Source: Methanobacteriota archaeon
Lineage (GTDB): Archaea > Thermoplasmatota > Thermoplasmata > RBG-16-68-12
Reading direction: 5' to 3'
NCBI GenBank assembly: GCA_005878385.1
Contig: VBMN01000076.1
Coordinates: 1-37,039 of the forward strand
Length of the DNA stretch: 37,039 bases
Shown here one piece after another: positions 1-8,951 of this stretch. A program made the translations under genes and the position numbers. The notes under the pieces are model-generated. The model was given only the letters and a program-made list of their open reading frames with translations. It was not told the DNA's origin and did no database searches. Within the stretch, counting starts at the first letter, position 1. Each line of letters begins with the position of its first letter.

Positions 1-1302
1 CCGAACTGGGATCGCTACTATCCCGAGACGCCGATGCCCCGCCTCAGCGTGATCATGGCGAAGCGGGACGGGTTCGCGGGCTTCGCCCAAAAGGTCGTCG
101 GGAACACGGCGGCGACGGGGGACCTTTCCGGGCGGCTTTGGACCGCAGACAAGATGCCGGACGCGCAGTTCATGACCGCGTTGAAGATCATCCGCGCGCA
201 GGCCTCGACGGAACTCGGTTCGATTCAACAGCACCGCATGGTGTACGAACAGCTCGACCACGGCTCTCTCACCGGGTTTGACAAGGAGATCGTCGAAGGG
301 ATTCATCGGACGGACCCGACGGGTCACCAGCTCGACACGATCTCGTTCTCGAAGAAGCGGGTGTGCGTCGAGGAGCTCCGGCATCATATGCAGATGGCCG
401 GCGTCCTGACGTTGGACGAGACGTTCGACAAGGCGCGGTGGGGACGACACTGGGCCACGGAGACGATGGAGGAACTGTTCGCGATGAAGCCGGGCGAACA
501 TGTCCTCGATGCGTTCAACATTGAGTTCAAGAGCCTCATGGATTCCGCGACGTTCATGTCGTTCATCGACCGGGTCGGTAAGTTCCAGCTCGAGATGCAG
601 CACCATTTCCTGTACGGCCCCATGGCCGTCTCGATGCCCTGGATGCGCTTCCTGGAGGAGTCATACCACCTGGCCGCGGGGGAGACGCTGATGAAGGCCA
701 TCGCCGTCGCAGGGGTCCAGAATGGCGGGAACTTCGGGATCGAGGATCTCCAGAAGACCCTGAACATGTGGTATCCGCGCGGACTCGAGATGTTCGGCTC
801 GGAGCTCGGAGGGGACCTGGTGAAAGGGGTCTTCAAGACGTTGAAGAACGGCGAGGCACAGACGATCTACATCGACGAAGTCCGCGGGAAAGTCCGCGAT
901 GTGAATGTGGCGATCATCCAGGCGAAGGCGCGCTGCAACCGCGAGGAGGGGGAGGCGATCCTACGCCGCCTGACCGAGAAAGGCGAGAACGGACACGGAC
1001 TGACCAAAGACGATCTCGTCTTCCTTCCGGATCGGAGGTTCTTCCGCATTCGCGGTCTCGCCGAATTCGGTGACTATCGGATGTCCGGATCCGAGGCGGC
1101 CGGGGTCGGTTACGTGTATCTCCCGTACGACGTCCGCGGAAATGTCCTCATGGAGGGTGGGAAACCCATTGAACGCGGCGCGTACGTCGACTACCTCCGA
1201 ACGGTCCTCCCGGACCGGTACATGAAGAGCCGGCACTGGGACTTCGTGAAAGGAGAGTTCCTGTTCAACGAGAAATGGGACAATTCGGAGCTCGCGAGGT
1301 AG
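1..1302 (+). CDS. BoxB/PaaA-like diiron oxygenase (aromatic acyl-CoA epoxidase family), 5' truncated by the window edge
   Basis: Frame 1 is open from base 1 (PNWDRYYPETPMPRL...), so the gene probably starts upstream. Ferritin-like motifs EELRHH and EESYHLAAGE, plus BoxB-like DRVGKFQL and MFGSE segments. Enoyl-CoA hydratase genes follow. Confidence 0.7.
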   Translation, partial: PNWDRYYPETPMPRLSVIMAKRDGFAGFAQKVVGNTAATGDLSGRLWTADKMPDAQFMTALKIIRAQASTELGSIQQHRMVYEQLDHGSLTGFDKEIVEGIHRTDPTGHQLDTISFSKKRVCVEELRHHMQMAGVLTLDETFDKARWGRHWATETMEELFAMKPGEHVLDAFNIEFKSLMDSATFMSFIDRVGKFQLEMQHHFLYGPMAVSMPWMRFLEESYHLAAGETLMKAIAVAGVQNGGNFGIEDLQKTLNMWYPRGLEMFGSELGGDLVKGVFKTLKNGEAQTIYIDEVRGKVRDVNVAIIQAKARCNREEGEAILRRLTEKGENGHGLTKDDLVFLPDRRFFRIRGLAEFGDYRMSGSEAAGVGYVYLPYDVRGNVLMEGGKPIERGAYVDYLRTVLPDRYMKSRHWDFVKGEFLFNEKWDNSELAR

Positions 1303-1309
1303 TTTCAGG

Positions 1310-1540
1310 TTGGCCCTCAAAGCGACATCGAATACCGCAGGATCCTCCCGCGCGTTCGAATACCTTCTTGCCTCAGTGATCGTCCTTTTCGGCCTCTCTC
1401 TGGCGCTTTCCCTCTGGTTCTATTCTCTAGGAGCGATGAACGGATCGGACGCGTTCGGCATTATCGTCGTCGGCGCCGGGATCATCGGTCTCCTCGCGTG
1501 GGCATCGCTCCTCTCGCGGATTCGGTTCACGAGACGTTGA
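1310..1540 (+). CDS. small membrane protein with two predicted TM helices
   Basis: 76 aa ORF with a TTG start; hydrophobic segments YLLASVIVLFGLSLALSLWFY and AFGIIVVGAGIIGLLAWASLL. Confidence 0.5.
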   Translation: MALKATSNTAGSSRAFEYLLASVIVLFGLSLALSLWFYSLGAMNGSDAFGIIVVGAGIIGLLAWASLLSRIRFTRR

Positions 1541-1626
1541 GGCATGCGACACATCGAACCGGAAAGATAGCAAGATAACCCATCCTTTATTACAACCAGT
1601 TCCAATGTTCTCAATGAGGTAGTGCG

Positions 1627-2415
1627 ATGGACCTGACCTACATTTCGCTCGAGAAGAAGAACCGCGTCGCCGTCGCGTGGATGAACAAGCCGAAGGCGAA
1701 CACGTACGACGCCGACCTGATGCGAGACCTCAACACGATGATCGACGACGTCCGTTTCGACGACGACGTCGACGTGTGCGTGCTCGCGTCAAAACTGGAC
1801 GGCGTCTGGTCCGCGGGCGCGGACATCAATCTCCTTGCCTCGTCGACCCCCGACTACAAGGCGATGTTCTGCCTCAACTGCCAGGAGACGCTGAACAAAA
1901 TGGAGAGCACTCCGAAACTCTTCATCGCCGCGATCGACGGCCACTGCGTCGGTGGCGGTCTTGAAATCGCGATGGCGACGGATCTGCGCGTCGCCTCCGA
2001 CGGCGCCTGGCGGGTGGGCTTGCCGGAGGTCACGCTCGGCGTCCTCCCTGGGACCGGAGGCACCCAACGCCTTCCAAGGCTCATCGGAAAGAGCCGCGCG
2101 ATCGACCTCATGTCGACGGGGCGCATGATCACCCCGAAGGAGGCCCTCGACTGGGGTCTGTTCAACCGCGTCTTCCCGAAAGCGAAGTTCTGGGAGGAGA
2201 CGATGGCGTTCGCGACCGGTCTCGCCTACCCGCAGCACGCGGGGAGGGCGGTCGGTCTCATCAAACGATCCGTGACGGAGGGGACCGAGATGCCGATGTA
2301 CGAAGGCCTTGCCCTCGAACGCGAATTGCAGAATCGCTTGTTCGCGATGGCGGACGCGAAGGAAGGATTCCGCGCGTTCCTCGAGAAGCGTGCGCCGAAG
2401 TTCCAGGGCAAGTGA
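1627..2415 (+). CDS. enoyl-CoA hydratase/isomerase family protein
   Basis: Crotonase motifs GVWSAGADINLL, GHCVGGGLEIAMATDLRVAS, LPEVTLGVLPGTGGTQRLPRLIG and C-terminal FRAFLEKRAPKFQGK. Confidence 0.92.
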   Translation: MDLTYISLEKKNRVAVAWMNKPKANTYDADLMRDLNTMIDDVRFDDDVDVCVLASKLDGVWSAGADINLLASSTPDYKAMFCLNCQETLNKMESTPKLFIAAIDGHCVGGGLEIAMATDLRVASDGAWRVGLPEVTLGVLPGTGGTQRLPRLIGKSRAIDLMSTGRMITPKEALDWGLFNRVFPKAKFWEETMAFATGLAYPQHAGRAVGLIKRSVTEGTEMPMYEGLALERELQNRLFAMADAKEGFRAFLEKRAPKFQGK

Positions 2416-2530
2416 TTCCGGGCCGCGGCCATCGAGATCGTCTTCCGATCATCGATCGAGTTAACCTTGTTTAAGGTTGACGCGCATGCGAGGACTCAAG
2501 TCGCCTCGTGGCCTTGCCCCGCCGTCTCCC

Positions 2531-3062
2531 ATGCAGTTCGAGACGATTCTCGTCCGCTCTCAGGACCCGACCGCGCTCATCACCCTGAACCGCCCCGACA
2601 AACTGAATGCGATGTCGATGGTCCTGAAGGAAGAGCTCATCCGCGCCCTCCATGAACTCGATGCGAACGAGACGACCCGCGTGGTCGTGATCACGGGTGC
2701 GGGCCAGAAAGCCTTCACCGCGGGCGCAGATATCCACGAGTTCCACGGACGTACTCCAATGGAGCAATGGCGCATGTACGAGCACGGCACGCTATACGAC
2801 GCCGTGGACCGCATGTCGAAGCCGATCCTCGCGATGATCAACGGCTACTGTTTCGGCGGCGGCCTCGAACTCGCGATGGCCTCACAGTGCCCTCGCCGTC
2901 CGCCTCGCGAAGTCCGCGATTCGCGCGTCCACTCGACTTCCCCTCGACCAGGGGCTCCGGTACGAACAGACCCTCTTCGCCCTCGCGATGGCCTCCGCCG
3001 ACAAGGAGGAGGGCGTCCGGGCCTTTCTCGAAAAACGAGACGCCAAGTGGACGGACCGCTGA
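2531..3062 (+). pseudogene. enoyl-CoA hydratase with central deletion and frame change
   Basis: N-terminal half MQFETILVRSQ...FTAGADIHEF...NGYCFGGGLELAMAS, then a different frame from about 2886 encodes SALAVRLAKSAIRASTRLPLDQGLRYEQTLFALAMASADKEEGVRAFLEKRDAKWTDR*. The central PE..lG...GGTQRL region is missing. Confidence 0.82.
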
Positions 3063-3152
3063 GATCGCGTCCTCGAATTTGATTCGGCATTGTCAAGGAC
3101 GATAACCACATGAGAGGACTCTTAACCGGAAGCCGGCCTCGTTTTCGGAGCC

Positions 3153-4256
3153 ATGTCCGCCTGGTCTGGCCTCGCCGCAGCGGGCGTAGCCATCGCCCTT
3201 GCCCTCATCGCCTTCGGCCAACCCGTGTGGGAGTACCGAACGGAAGATTCCCAGTCGGTGGAGACCTGGTCGTACAGTCCGTTCGTCGCCCATCAGACGG
3301 ACTACAACAAGACGACCGATCTCACGACGTTCCGCAATTACTCGTACGATCAGCTGGCAACCCTGCCACCGGGACGCGCGCAACCTCGGATGGCGAAGGT
3401 TTTCGCCGACTACCAGGAGGCCACGATTTTCGCGCTCGTCGCGGCCGCCGCCGGCGTAGGCCTCACGATCCTGTCCAAATGGAAGAAACTCCGTGGAATC
3501 TTCTCGGGCCTCGCCTTCCTCGCCTCGTCCGGGCTGACCCTGTACGCTGTCTTCACGATCGCGTTCGCCATTCCGGTCGCGGCGTCCGCCGATTTTCGGG
3601 CGATCATTCAGCAGATCGCCGGCGGGACCACCGACGGCTCTCGGGTCTGGAACCAATCGCTCGGGTGGTATCTGCCCATCGGCAGCGGCCTCGCGTTTGC
3701 CTGGGCTTCCTCGGACCTGTGGCATCTCCGGCCCGCCCGAAAACCCATGCCGACGAAGATTGAAGTGACCCTGAAGCACGGAACATCGGCAAGTCTTCCC
3801 GCCCCGCCTCCTCCGCCAGCCGAAGCCCCTGCTGCCGCGCCATCCGAACCGATGATCGAAGAGGTCTTCGTGATCGGCGCCAACGGCCTTCTGGTCAAAC
3901 ACATGTCGCGAACCCTGATGACGGACAAGGACCGTGACGTGGTCGGGAGCATGATCTCGGCCATCTCGTCCTTCGTCCGAGAAGCATTCACGGAGAGGGA
4001 TGGCGAGGTCCACGAGGTGAGCCTCGGAGACCACCGATTCGTCATGTGTAACGAGGCAGGTCTTGTCGTCGCCGTCCTCGTGACGTCGGGGGAAACGGAG
4101 GACATCGTGCACCGCCTCCGCCATCTCCTCACGATTCTCCGCGACCGGTACGGGGAACGACTCGCCCAATGGCAAGGCGAACCGATCGAAGGAATCGAAG
4201 ACGAACTCGGGGTCTTGTGGGACCCCTACCACCTGCCTCCGCCTCCGGTTGGATAG
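3153..4256 (+). CDS. multi-TM membrane protein with cytoplasmic C-terminal longin/roadblock-like sensor domain (tentative)
   Basis: 367 aa with about four hydrophobic segments, a Pro/Ala-rich linker, then EEVFVIGANGLLVKHMSRTLMTDKDRDVVGSMISAISSFVREAF... Confidence 0.7.
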   Translation: MSAWSGLAAAGVAIALALIAFGQPVWEYRTEDSQSVETWSYSPFVAHQTDYNKTTDLTTFRNYSYDQLATLPPGRAQPRMAKVFADYQEATIFALVAAAAGVGLTILSKWKKLRGIFSGLAFLASSGLTLYAVFTIAFAIPVAASADFRAIIQQIAGGTTDGSRVWNQSLGWYLPIGSGLAFAWASSDLWHLRPARKPMPTKIEVTLKHGTSASLPAPPPPPAEAPAAAPSEPMIEEVFVIGANGLLVKHMSRTLMTDKDRDVVGSMISAISSFVREAFTERDGEVHEVSLGDHRFVMCNEAGLVVAVLVTSGETEDIVHRLRHLLTILRDRYGERLAQWQGEPIEGIEDELGVLWDPYHLPPPPVG

Positions 4257-4292
4257 GCGCGTCACGGCCTTCCCTTGGACGAGCCTGGGACA

Positions 4293-4303
4293 GATATTTA
4301 TGG
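4293..4303 (+). promoter_or_regulatory. putative archaeal TATA box upstream of queC
   Basis: AT-rich gatatttatgg in a GC-rich context, about 65 nt upstream of the queC ATG. Confidence 0.5.
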
Positions 4304-4366
4304 GGCGGAAGCCTCGGGCCGGGGGCCGCACGCTTGGGGGCGCGGCACACGTAGACGGTCATTCCA

Positions 4367-5041
4367 ATGGAACGCGCGATCATCCTCCTGTCCGGTGGTA
4401 TCGATTCGGCGGTGACGTTGTGGTGGGCGAAGCAGCAGGGCTGGGATCTCCGTCCGCTCACGTTCGATTATTTCGGGCGTCCCCGGCGCGAACATGACGC
4501 TGTGTTGGCCCTCACCTCTCGCATCGGCACGGGGCCGCTCCGTCGCGTCGACCTGCCGTTCCTGAAGGAAGTCGACGACCTCCGAAAAGAAGGCTTCGAG
4601 AACCGCCGGCTCCTCGATTCCCCGGAGGGGTACATCCCGGGTCGCAACCTCATCTTCTACGGTCTCGCGGGCCACTATGCCGAGCTCGACGCGGTCCGAT
4701 ATATTGTGGGGGGCCACAACGGGATCGATCCGGATTCGTTCCCCGATGCGAGTCCGAAGTTTTTCAACTTCCTCAACAGTGTTTTCCACCTGAGCCTTTG
4801 GTCGTACGACGCCTCCCCCGTGCAGATCCTCGTGCCGCTGAGCGGGAAGTCGAAGGACGATGTGGTCCGGATGGGCCTCGACATGAAGGTCCCCTTCGAC
4901 GTCACCTGGTCCTGCTACTGGGACCGCGAAATCCACTGTGGCACGTGCGCCTCATGCCGCGAACGCCGGGACGCATTCGCCAAGGTGGGCGTCGAAGACC
5001 CGGTCGAATACGAAACGCGACACGGACAGCGCAAAATCTAA
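4367..5041 (+). CDS. queC: 7-cyano-7-deazaguanine synthase QueC
   Basis: PP-loop LLSGGIDSAVTL; GRNLIFYGLAGHYAE; zinc site C..(8)..CGTCASCRER; queD nearby. Confidence 0.93.
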   Translation: MERAIILLSGGIDSAVTLWWAKQQGWDLRPLTFDYFGRPRREHDAVLALTSRIGTGPLRRVDLPFLKEVDDLRKEGFENRRLLDSPEGYIPGRNLIFYGLAGHYAELDAVRYIVGGHNGIDPDSFPDASPKFFNFLNSVFHLSLWSYDASPVQILVPLSGKSKDDVVRMGLDMKVPFDVTWSCYWDREIHCGTCASCRERRDAFAKVGVEDPVEYETRHGQRKI

Positions 5042-5072
5042 GGAGGGCGGCGGGTTTCCCGGGCCGCTCGGC

Positions 5073-5408
5073 ATGTACTCGACCCATGTCCGGTCGGTCT
5101 CTGCGATTCGCTTTTTGGAGGAAGGCAGCCACAACGTGAGGATGAAACAGCTCATCGGTCGCGAGGACGGCGCCCGGAAGACCGCGATGCATGAGCTGAT
5201 CATCGGAAAGGGCGGCTACTCCACGATGCACCGCCACGAGTGGGACCATCAGCTGGTCGTGACCGAAGGGCGCGGGATCGTGATCATGGACGGCAAGAAG
5301 ATCGCGCTGCGACCCGGTCTCGTGCTGCTCGTGCAATCGAATGAGAATCACCAGTTCCTGCAACGAGGGAAAACCCCTCTTCATTTTGTCACCGTGACAC
5401 CGCTCTGA
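5073..5408 (+). CDS. cupin domain protein
   Basis: GGYSTMHRHEWDHQLVVTEGRGIVIMDGKKIALRPGLVLLVQSNENHQF cupin motifs; ATG at 5073 inside the longer ORF. Confidence 0.83.
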   Translation: MYSTHVRSVSAIRFLEEGSHNVRMKQLIGREDGARKTAMHELIIGKGGYSTMHRHEWDHQLVVTEGRGIVIMDGKKIALRPGLVLLVQSNENHQFLQRGKTPLHFVTVTPL

Positions 5409-5422
5409 AGGGCCGCACGCCA

Positions 5423-5432
5423 ACCTTTATGG
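5423..5432 (+). promoter_or_regulatory. putative TATA box of queD
   Basis: acctttatgg about 26-35 nt upstream of the ATG; spacing fits a leaderless or short-leader transcript. Confidence 0.5.
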
Positions 5433-5457
5433 CGGCCGTGTCCTTGGTCCGGCATCG

Positions 5458-5784
5458 ATGAAGCTCGGGGTCACGGAATACATCGACTGCGCGCATCACC
5501 TCCCGGGCCACGAGCGCTGTGGGTCGTTGCATGGCCACACGTATCAGGTCGACGTCTTCATCGAAGGGGATCACAAGGGCGGGATGCTCCTGGACTTCGC
5601 CGAGCTGAAGAAGGTCCTGCGCGCGGTCCTTGCGGAATACGACCACAAAGACTGGAACGCATTCATCGAGTACCCGACGGTCGAGAACATCTGCGAGCTG
5701 ATCTCGAAGCGGATGCACGAGAAAGTCAAGTTCCCGATGCACGTGCGCGTTTGGGAGGGCCACGGGAAGTGGGCCGAATTCTGA
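5458..5784 (+). CDS. queD: 6-pyruvoyl-tetrahydropterin synthase/QueD family protein
   Basis: AHHLPGHERCGSLHGHTYQVDVFIEG, GMLLDFAELKK, YPTVENICELI and terminal VWEG, typical of the PTPS/QueD family. Confidence 0.9.
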   Translation: MKLGVTEYIDCAHHLPGHERCGSLHGHTYQVDVFIEGDHKGGMLLDFAELKKVLRAVLAEYDHKDWNAFIEYPTVENICELISKRMHEKVKFPMHVRVWEGHGKWAEF

Positions 5785-5821
5785 GCGCAGCCTGATAACC
5801 TCCTAGAGGCTTGCATCCTCG

Positions 5822-6433
5822 ATGTCGGACCTCATCGAGGCGATTTCCGCCGAGGCGATTGGCGACTTCTCCAAGGCGCTCGAGCACTACGCCAAGCTCA
5901 CCGAATCCGGATCACCGCTGGACCGGGTGGGCATCTTTCAGGCGCTTGCGCGCTGCGCGGAGAAACTCGGCCATCTCACGAAGGCGGGCGCGTGGCGCCG
6001 GAGGGCCGGACAAGGATATCTGACCCTCGCGGACGACGCTATGGCCGCCGACGAACGCAACTACTTGGCCCTTGTCGAATACCGCAATGCAGTCCAAGAC
6101 CTCCACGGTGACCCGTCCCTCCCGACGGTCGCGAAGGAATACGCCGCCGTCCTCAAGGTCAACTTCGCGGGAGGGGCGGAGGGGCTCACCCATGAAGGCC
6201 TCTTCGCGGGCGAGTTCTTCCGTGCGCTCGGAGACCATGTGACCGCAGCGAAGTATTTCTTCGACACCGCTGAAGCGATGAGCGAGCAAGCCTCCAGTGC
6301 CGGGGACTCGGGTCTTCGCGACGCGACCGTCCTGGCTTACGAACGGGCGATGGAGGCCGCAACCAAGGGCGGTCGGCCCGACGTGGCGCGGGTGGCGCAG
6401 ATGCGGGCGTACGACCTCAAGCAGGCGAAATGA
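5822..6433 (+). CDS. hypothetical TPR-like helical protein
   Basis: 203 aa, Ala-rich helical repeats resembling tetratricopeptide units (FSKALEHYAKLTESGSPLDRVGIFQALARCAEKLGHLTKAG). Confidence 0.7.
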   Translation: MSDLIEAISAEAIGDFSKALEHYAKLTESGSPLDRVGIFQALARCAEKLGHLTKAGAWRRRAGQGYLTLADDAMAADERNYLALVEYRNAVQDLHGDPSLPTVAKEYAAVLKVNFAGGAEGLTHEGLFAGEFFRALGDHVTAAKYFFDTAEAMSEQASSAGDSGLRDATVLAYERAMEAATKGGRPDVARVAQMRAYDLKQAK

Positions 6434-6442
6434 GGCGCGGGA

Positions 6443-7183
6443 ATGTGCACCCTCATCGCCCTGTGGCGATCCGTCCCGGGATTCGACCTCATGGTGGGCA
6501 TGAATCGGGACGAATCGACGAACCGACCTTCGGATCCTCCGACCGTCATCGAGGGGACGCCCGTCCTCGTCGCGCCGCGAGACCGTAGGGCGGGCGGCAC
6601 CTGGATCGGGGCGAGCGGCACGGGACTCGTGGTCGCCCTTTCGAATCGGCGCGGTCGCGCCATCCCGACCGCCCGATCACGCGGACAACTGGTCCTCGAT
6701 GCCCTGCGCCAGCCAAGCGTCGCCGGAGTCGACGTCTTCCTGCAGCGAGAGGTCCGCGAGCACGAGTACAACTTCTGGAATCTGTTCAGCGCCTCGAGCA
6801 AGGAGCTGCGCTTCTTCCGTTTCGATGGGGAGCTCTCCACGAACCGCGGCCATGAGGGACTAAATGTCCTCACGAACGAAGGCGGGAACGTCTCCACGGA
6901 CCCGAAGGTCCAATTGGTCCAAGGGCTCCTCGCGAAGGTCTCCCTCGACCCGGGGGCGATGATCCCCGCGCTCCAAAGAGCCCTCCGGACCCATGTCTCC
7001 GGACCGGGAGGAATCGGACTGTGCGTGCACGGCCAAGGGGGCGGCACCGTGTCGTCCATGATCTTGGGTCTCAGCAACGCAGACCCGGGCGAGAATATTC
7101 TCCTGTACGCGGACGGGCCGCCGTGTACGACGCCCTATCGGGACTACCAGGACGTCATCCGGCGATTGCCTCCGCCCGTCTGA
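6443..7183 (+). CDS. NRDE family protein (TANGO2-like)
   Basis: Starts MCTLIAL with Cys2, carries the NRDES motif, and has RDRRAGGTWIGASGTGLVVALSNR. Confidence 0.9.
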   Translation: MCTLIALWRSVPGFDLMVGMNRDESTNRPSDPPTVIEGTPVLVAPRDRRAGGTWIGASGTGLVVALSNRRGRAIPTARSRGQLVLDALRQPSVAGVDVFLQREVREHEYNFWNLFSASSKELRFFRFDGELSTNRGHEGLNVLTNEGGNVSTDPKVQLVQGLLAKVSLDPGAMIPALQRALRTHVSGPGGIGLCVHGQGGGTVSSMILGLSNADPGENILLYADGPPCTTPYRDYQDVIRRLPPPV

Positions 7184-7229
7184 ATCGATGCTCGAAAAGA
7201 CTTTGCCACGCTCCCAGTTAGGGCGCACG

Positions 7230-8081
7230 ATGCCGGGCATCTCGGACATTCACGTTCACCTCGAACCGTTGGACGCGTTCAAGCCCGCGATCCGAAAGGT
7301 TATGTTCGACCGAATTCCGGATATCGAGCGGATCAAGCCGCTCCTTTCCGACCCCCGTTCGCTCTTGGATCACCTCGACGCCGTCGGAGTCGAGCGCGCC
7401 TGCCTCATCAACTATGTGGCGCCCGAAGTCATGGGTTTCACGGAAGACGTGAACCGTTTCGTCGGGGAATTTGCCCGGCAAGATCGGAAACGCCTCATCC
7501 CGTTTGGGTCCGTTCATCCGAAGCGATCGAAGAATCCGAAGCGCGACGTGGAGCGCCTCGCATCGAAGTGGGAGATGGGCGGGATGAAGATCCACCCGCC
7601 TCACCAGCTCTTCCCCGCGAACGGCTACGTGGACGGGAGGCTGCCCGCCCTGAGGACGATCTATCGGACGGCCGAGCAGCTCGCGATGCCCGTCATGATC
7701 CACACGGGGACCTCCATCTTTCCCGGCGCACGGTCGAGGTTCGGAGACCCGATGGCCCTCGACGACGTTGCCCAGGACTTCCCCGATCTCACGATCCTCA
7801 TGGCGCACGGCGGTCGACCGCTGTGGTGCGACACGGCGTTCTATCTGCTGCGGCGCCACCCGAACGTGGTCTTAGACATCTCGAGCATCCCCCCGCGCCG
7901 CCTTCTCGAATGGTTTCCCCGCCTCGAAGAGGTCTCCGAGAAGGTCGTGTTCGGTTCGGACTGGCCTGGGCCGGGCATCCCGGGGATCCGCGAAGAAATC
8001 GAAGGCTTACGATCCCTTCCGCTGAAAGCGACGACGGTCGACCGGATCCTCCGGACGAATGCCGCAAAGCTCGTGAAATGA
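7230..8081 (+). CDS. amidohydrolase family metal-dependent hydrolase
   Basis: SDIHVHLEPL, GGMKIHPPHQLF, PVMIHTGTS, DLTILMAHGGRP and VVFGSDWPGPG. Confidence 0.88.
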   Translation: MPGISDIHVHLEPLDAFKPAIRKVMFDRIPDIERIKPLLSDPRSLLDHLDAVGVERACLINYVAPEVMGFTEDVNRFVGEFARQDRKRLIPFGSVHPKRSKNPKRDVERLASKWEMGGMKIHPPHQLFPANGYVDGRLPALRTIYRTAEQLAMPVMIHTGTSIFPGARSRFGDPMALDDVAQDFPDLTILMAHGGRPLWCDTAFYLLRRHPNVVLDISSIPPRRLLEWFPRLEEVSEKVVFGSDWPGPGIPGIREEIEGLRSLPLKATTVDRILRTNAAKLVK

Positions 8082-8153
8082 GCCGCAGGCCTCCCCGCTC
8101 CAGACCATGGCAAACCTTCATCCCCAAGGAAACCGGATAAGTAAACGACCACC

Positions 8154-8708
8154 ATGATGCCCGATCGAAGTCGTACGCGAGAAAGTGCCACAATCGCCGG
8201 CGGCTGCTTCTGGTGCTTGCAGCCCCTGTTCCAAGACCTCCGCGGCGTCGAAAAGGTCGAGGTCGGATATTCCGGCGGCCATCTCGCAAACCCCTCGTAC
8301 GAGGCCGTGTGCACGGACACGACGGGGCATGCGGAGGCGGTCCAGATCACATTCGACCCGCAGACCATCCCTTTCGTCGATATCCTGCGCATCTTCTTCT
8401 CGGTCCACGATCCGACGACCCTCAATCGTCAGGGTGCGGACGTCGGGACGCAATATCGGTCCGCGATCTTTTATCACACGCCGGAGCAGGAGAAGACCGC
8501 GAAGCAGGTCATCGCGGAAGTGAACGGGGCGGAAATCTGGCGCCACCCGATCGTCACGGAGGTCGCGCCGCTCGGCACGTTCTACCGGGCCGAGGAATAC
8601 CATCAGGATTACTTCCGAAAGAACCCGACGGCGGGCTATTGCCGAGCGGTCGTTGCGCCAAAGGTCGTCAAGTTCCGCAAGCAGTTCGCGGAACGACTGA
8701 AGAAATAG
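8154..8708 (+). CDS. msrA: peptide methionine sulfoxide reductase MsrA
   Basis: GGCFWCLQPLFQDLRGVEKVEVGYSGGHLANPSYEAVCTDTTGHAEAVQITFDP; GTFYRAEEYHQDYFRKNP. Confidence 0.96.
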   Translation: MMPDRSRTRESATIAGGCFWCLQPLFQDLRGVEKVEVGYSGGHLANPSYEAVCTDTTGHAEAVQITFDPQTIPFVDILRIFFSVHDPTTLNRQGADVGTQYRSAIFYHTPEQEKTAKQVIAEVNGAEIWRHPIVTEVAPLGTFYRAEEYHQDYFRKNPTAGYCRAVVAPKVVKFRKQFAERLKK

Positions 8709-8768
8709 GCCCTTGGCATCGGCAACCCCAGCGAACCTTTTTCGTTCCGGATCGTCCCTCAGGATCCG

Positions 8769-8951
8769 ATGAAATCCGGGCAACCGTGTCCGAAGTGCGG
8801 AGGCACAGCAATCGAGCGCTTCGAGAGCGTTCGCGCCGGCGGGGGTCCCTTGGCGGTCGGACACATCTCGGCGGGTGCGTTCACCTGGTTCTCCCAGTTC
8901 GAGGCGTTCGTTTGCGGGACCTGTGGCTACACCGAATTCTATCGGAAATGA
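8769..8951 (+). CDS. small zinc-ribbon protein
   Basis: 60 aa with CPKCGG and CGTCGYTEFY. Confidence 0.75.
   Translation: MKSGQPCPKCGGTAIERFESVRAGGGPLAVGHISAGAFTWFSQFEAFVCGTCGYTEFYRK

Noticed and set aside
3093-4331. 412-aa minus-strand ORF opposite the membrane protein
   Set aside because: Shadow ORF with no recognisable domain; the sense ORF has TM segments and a coherent domain.
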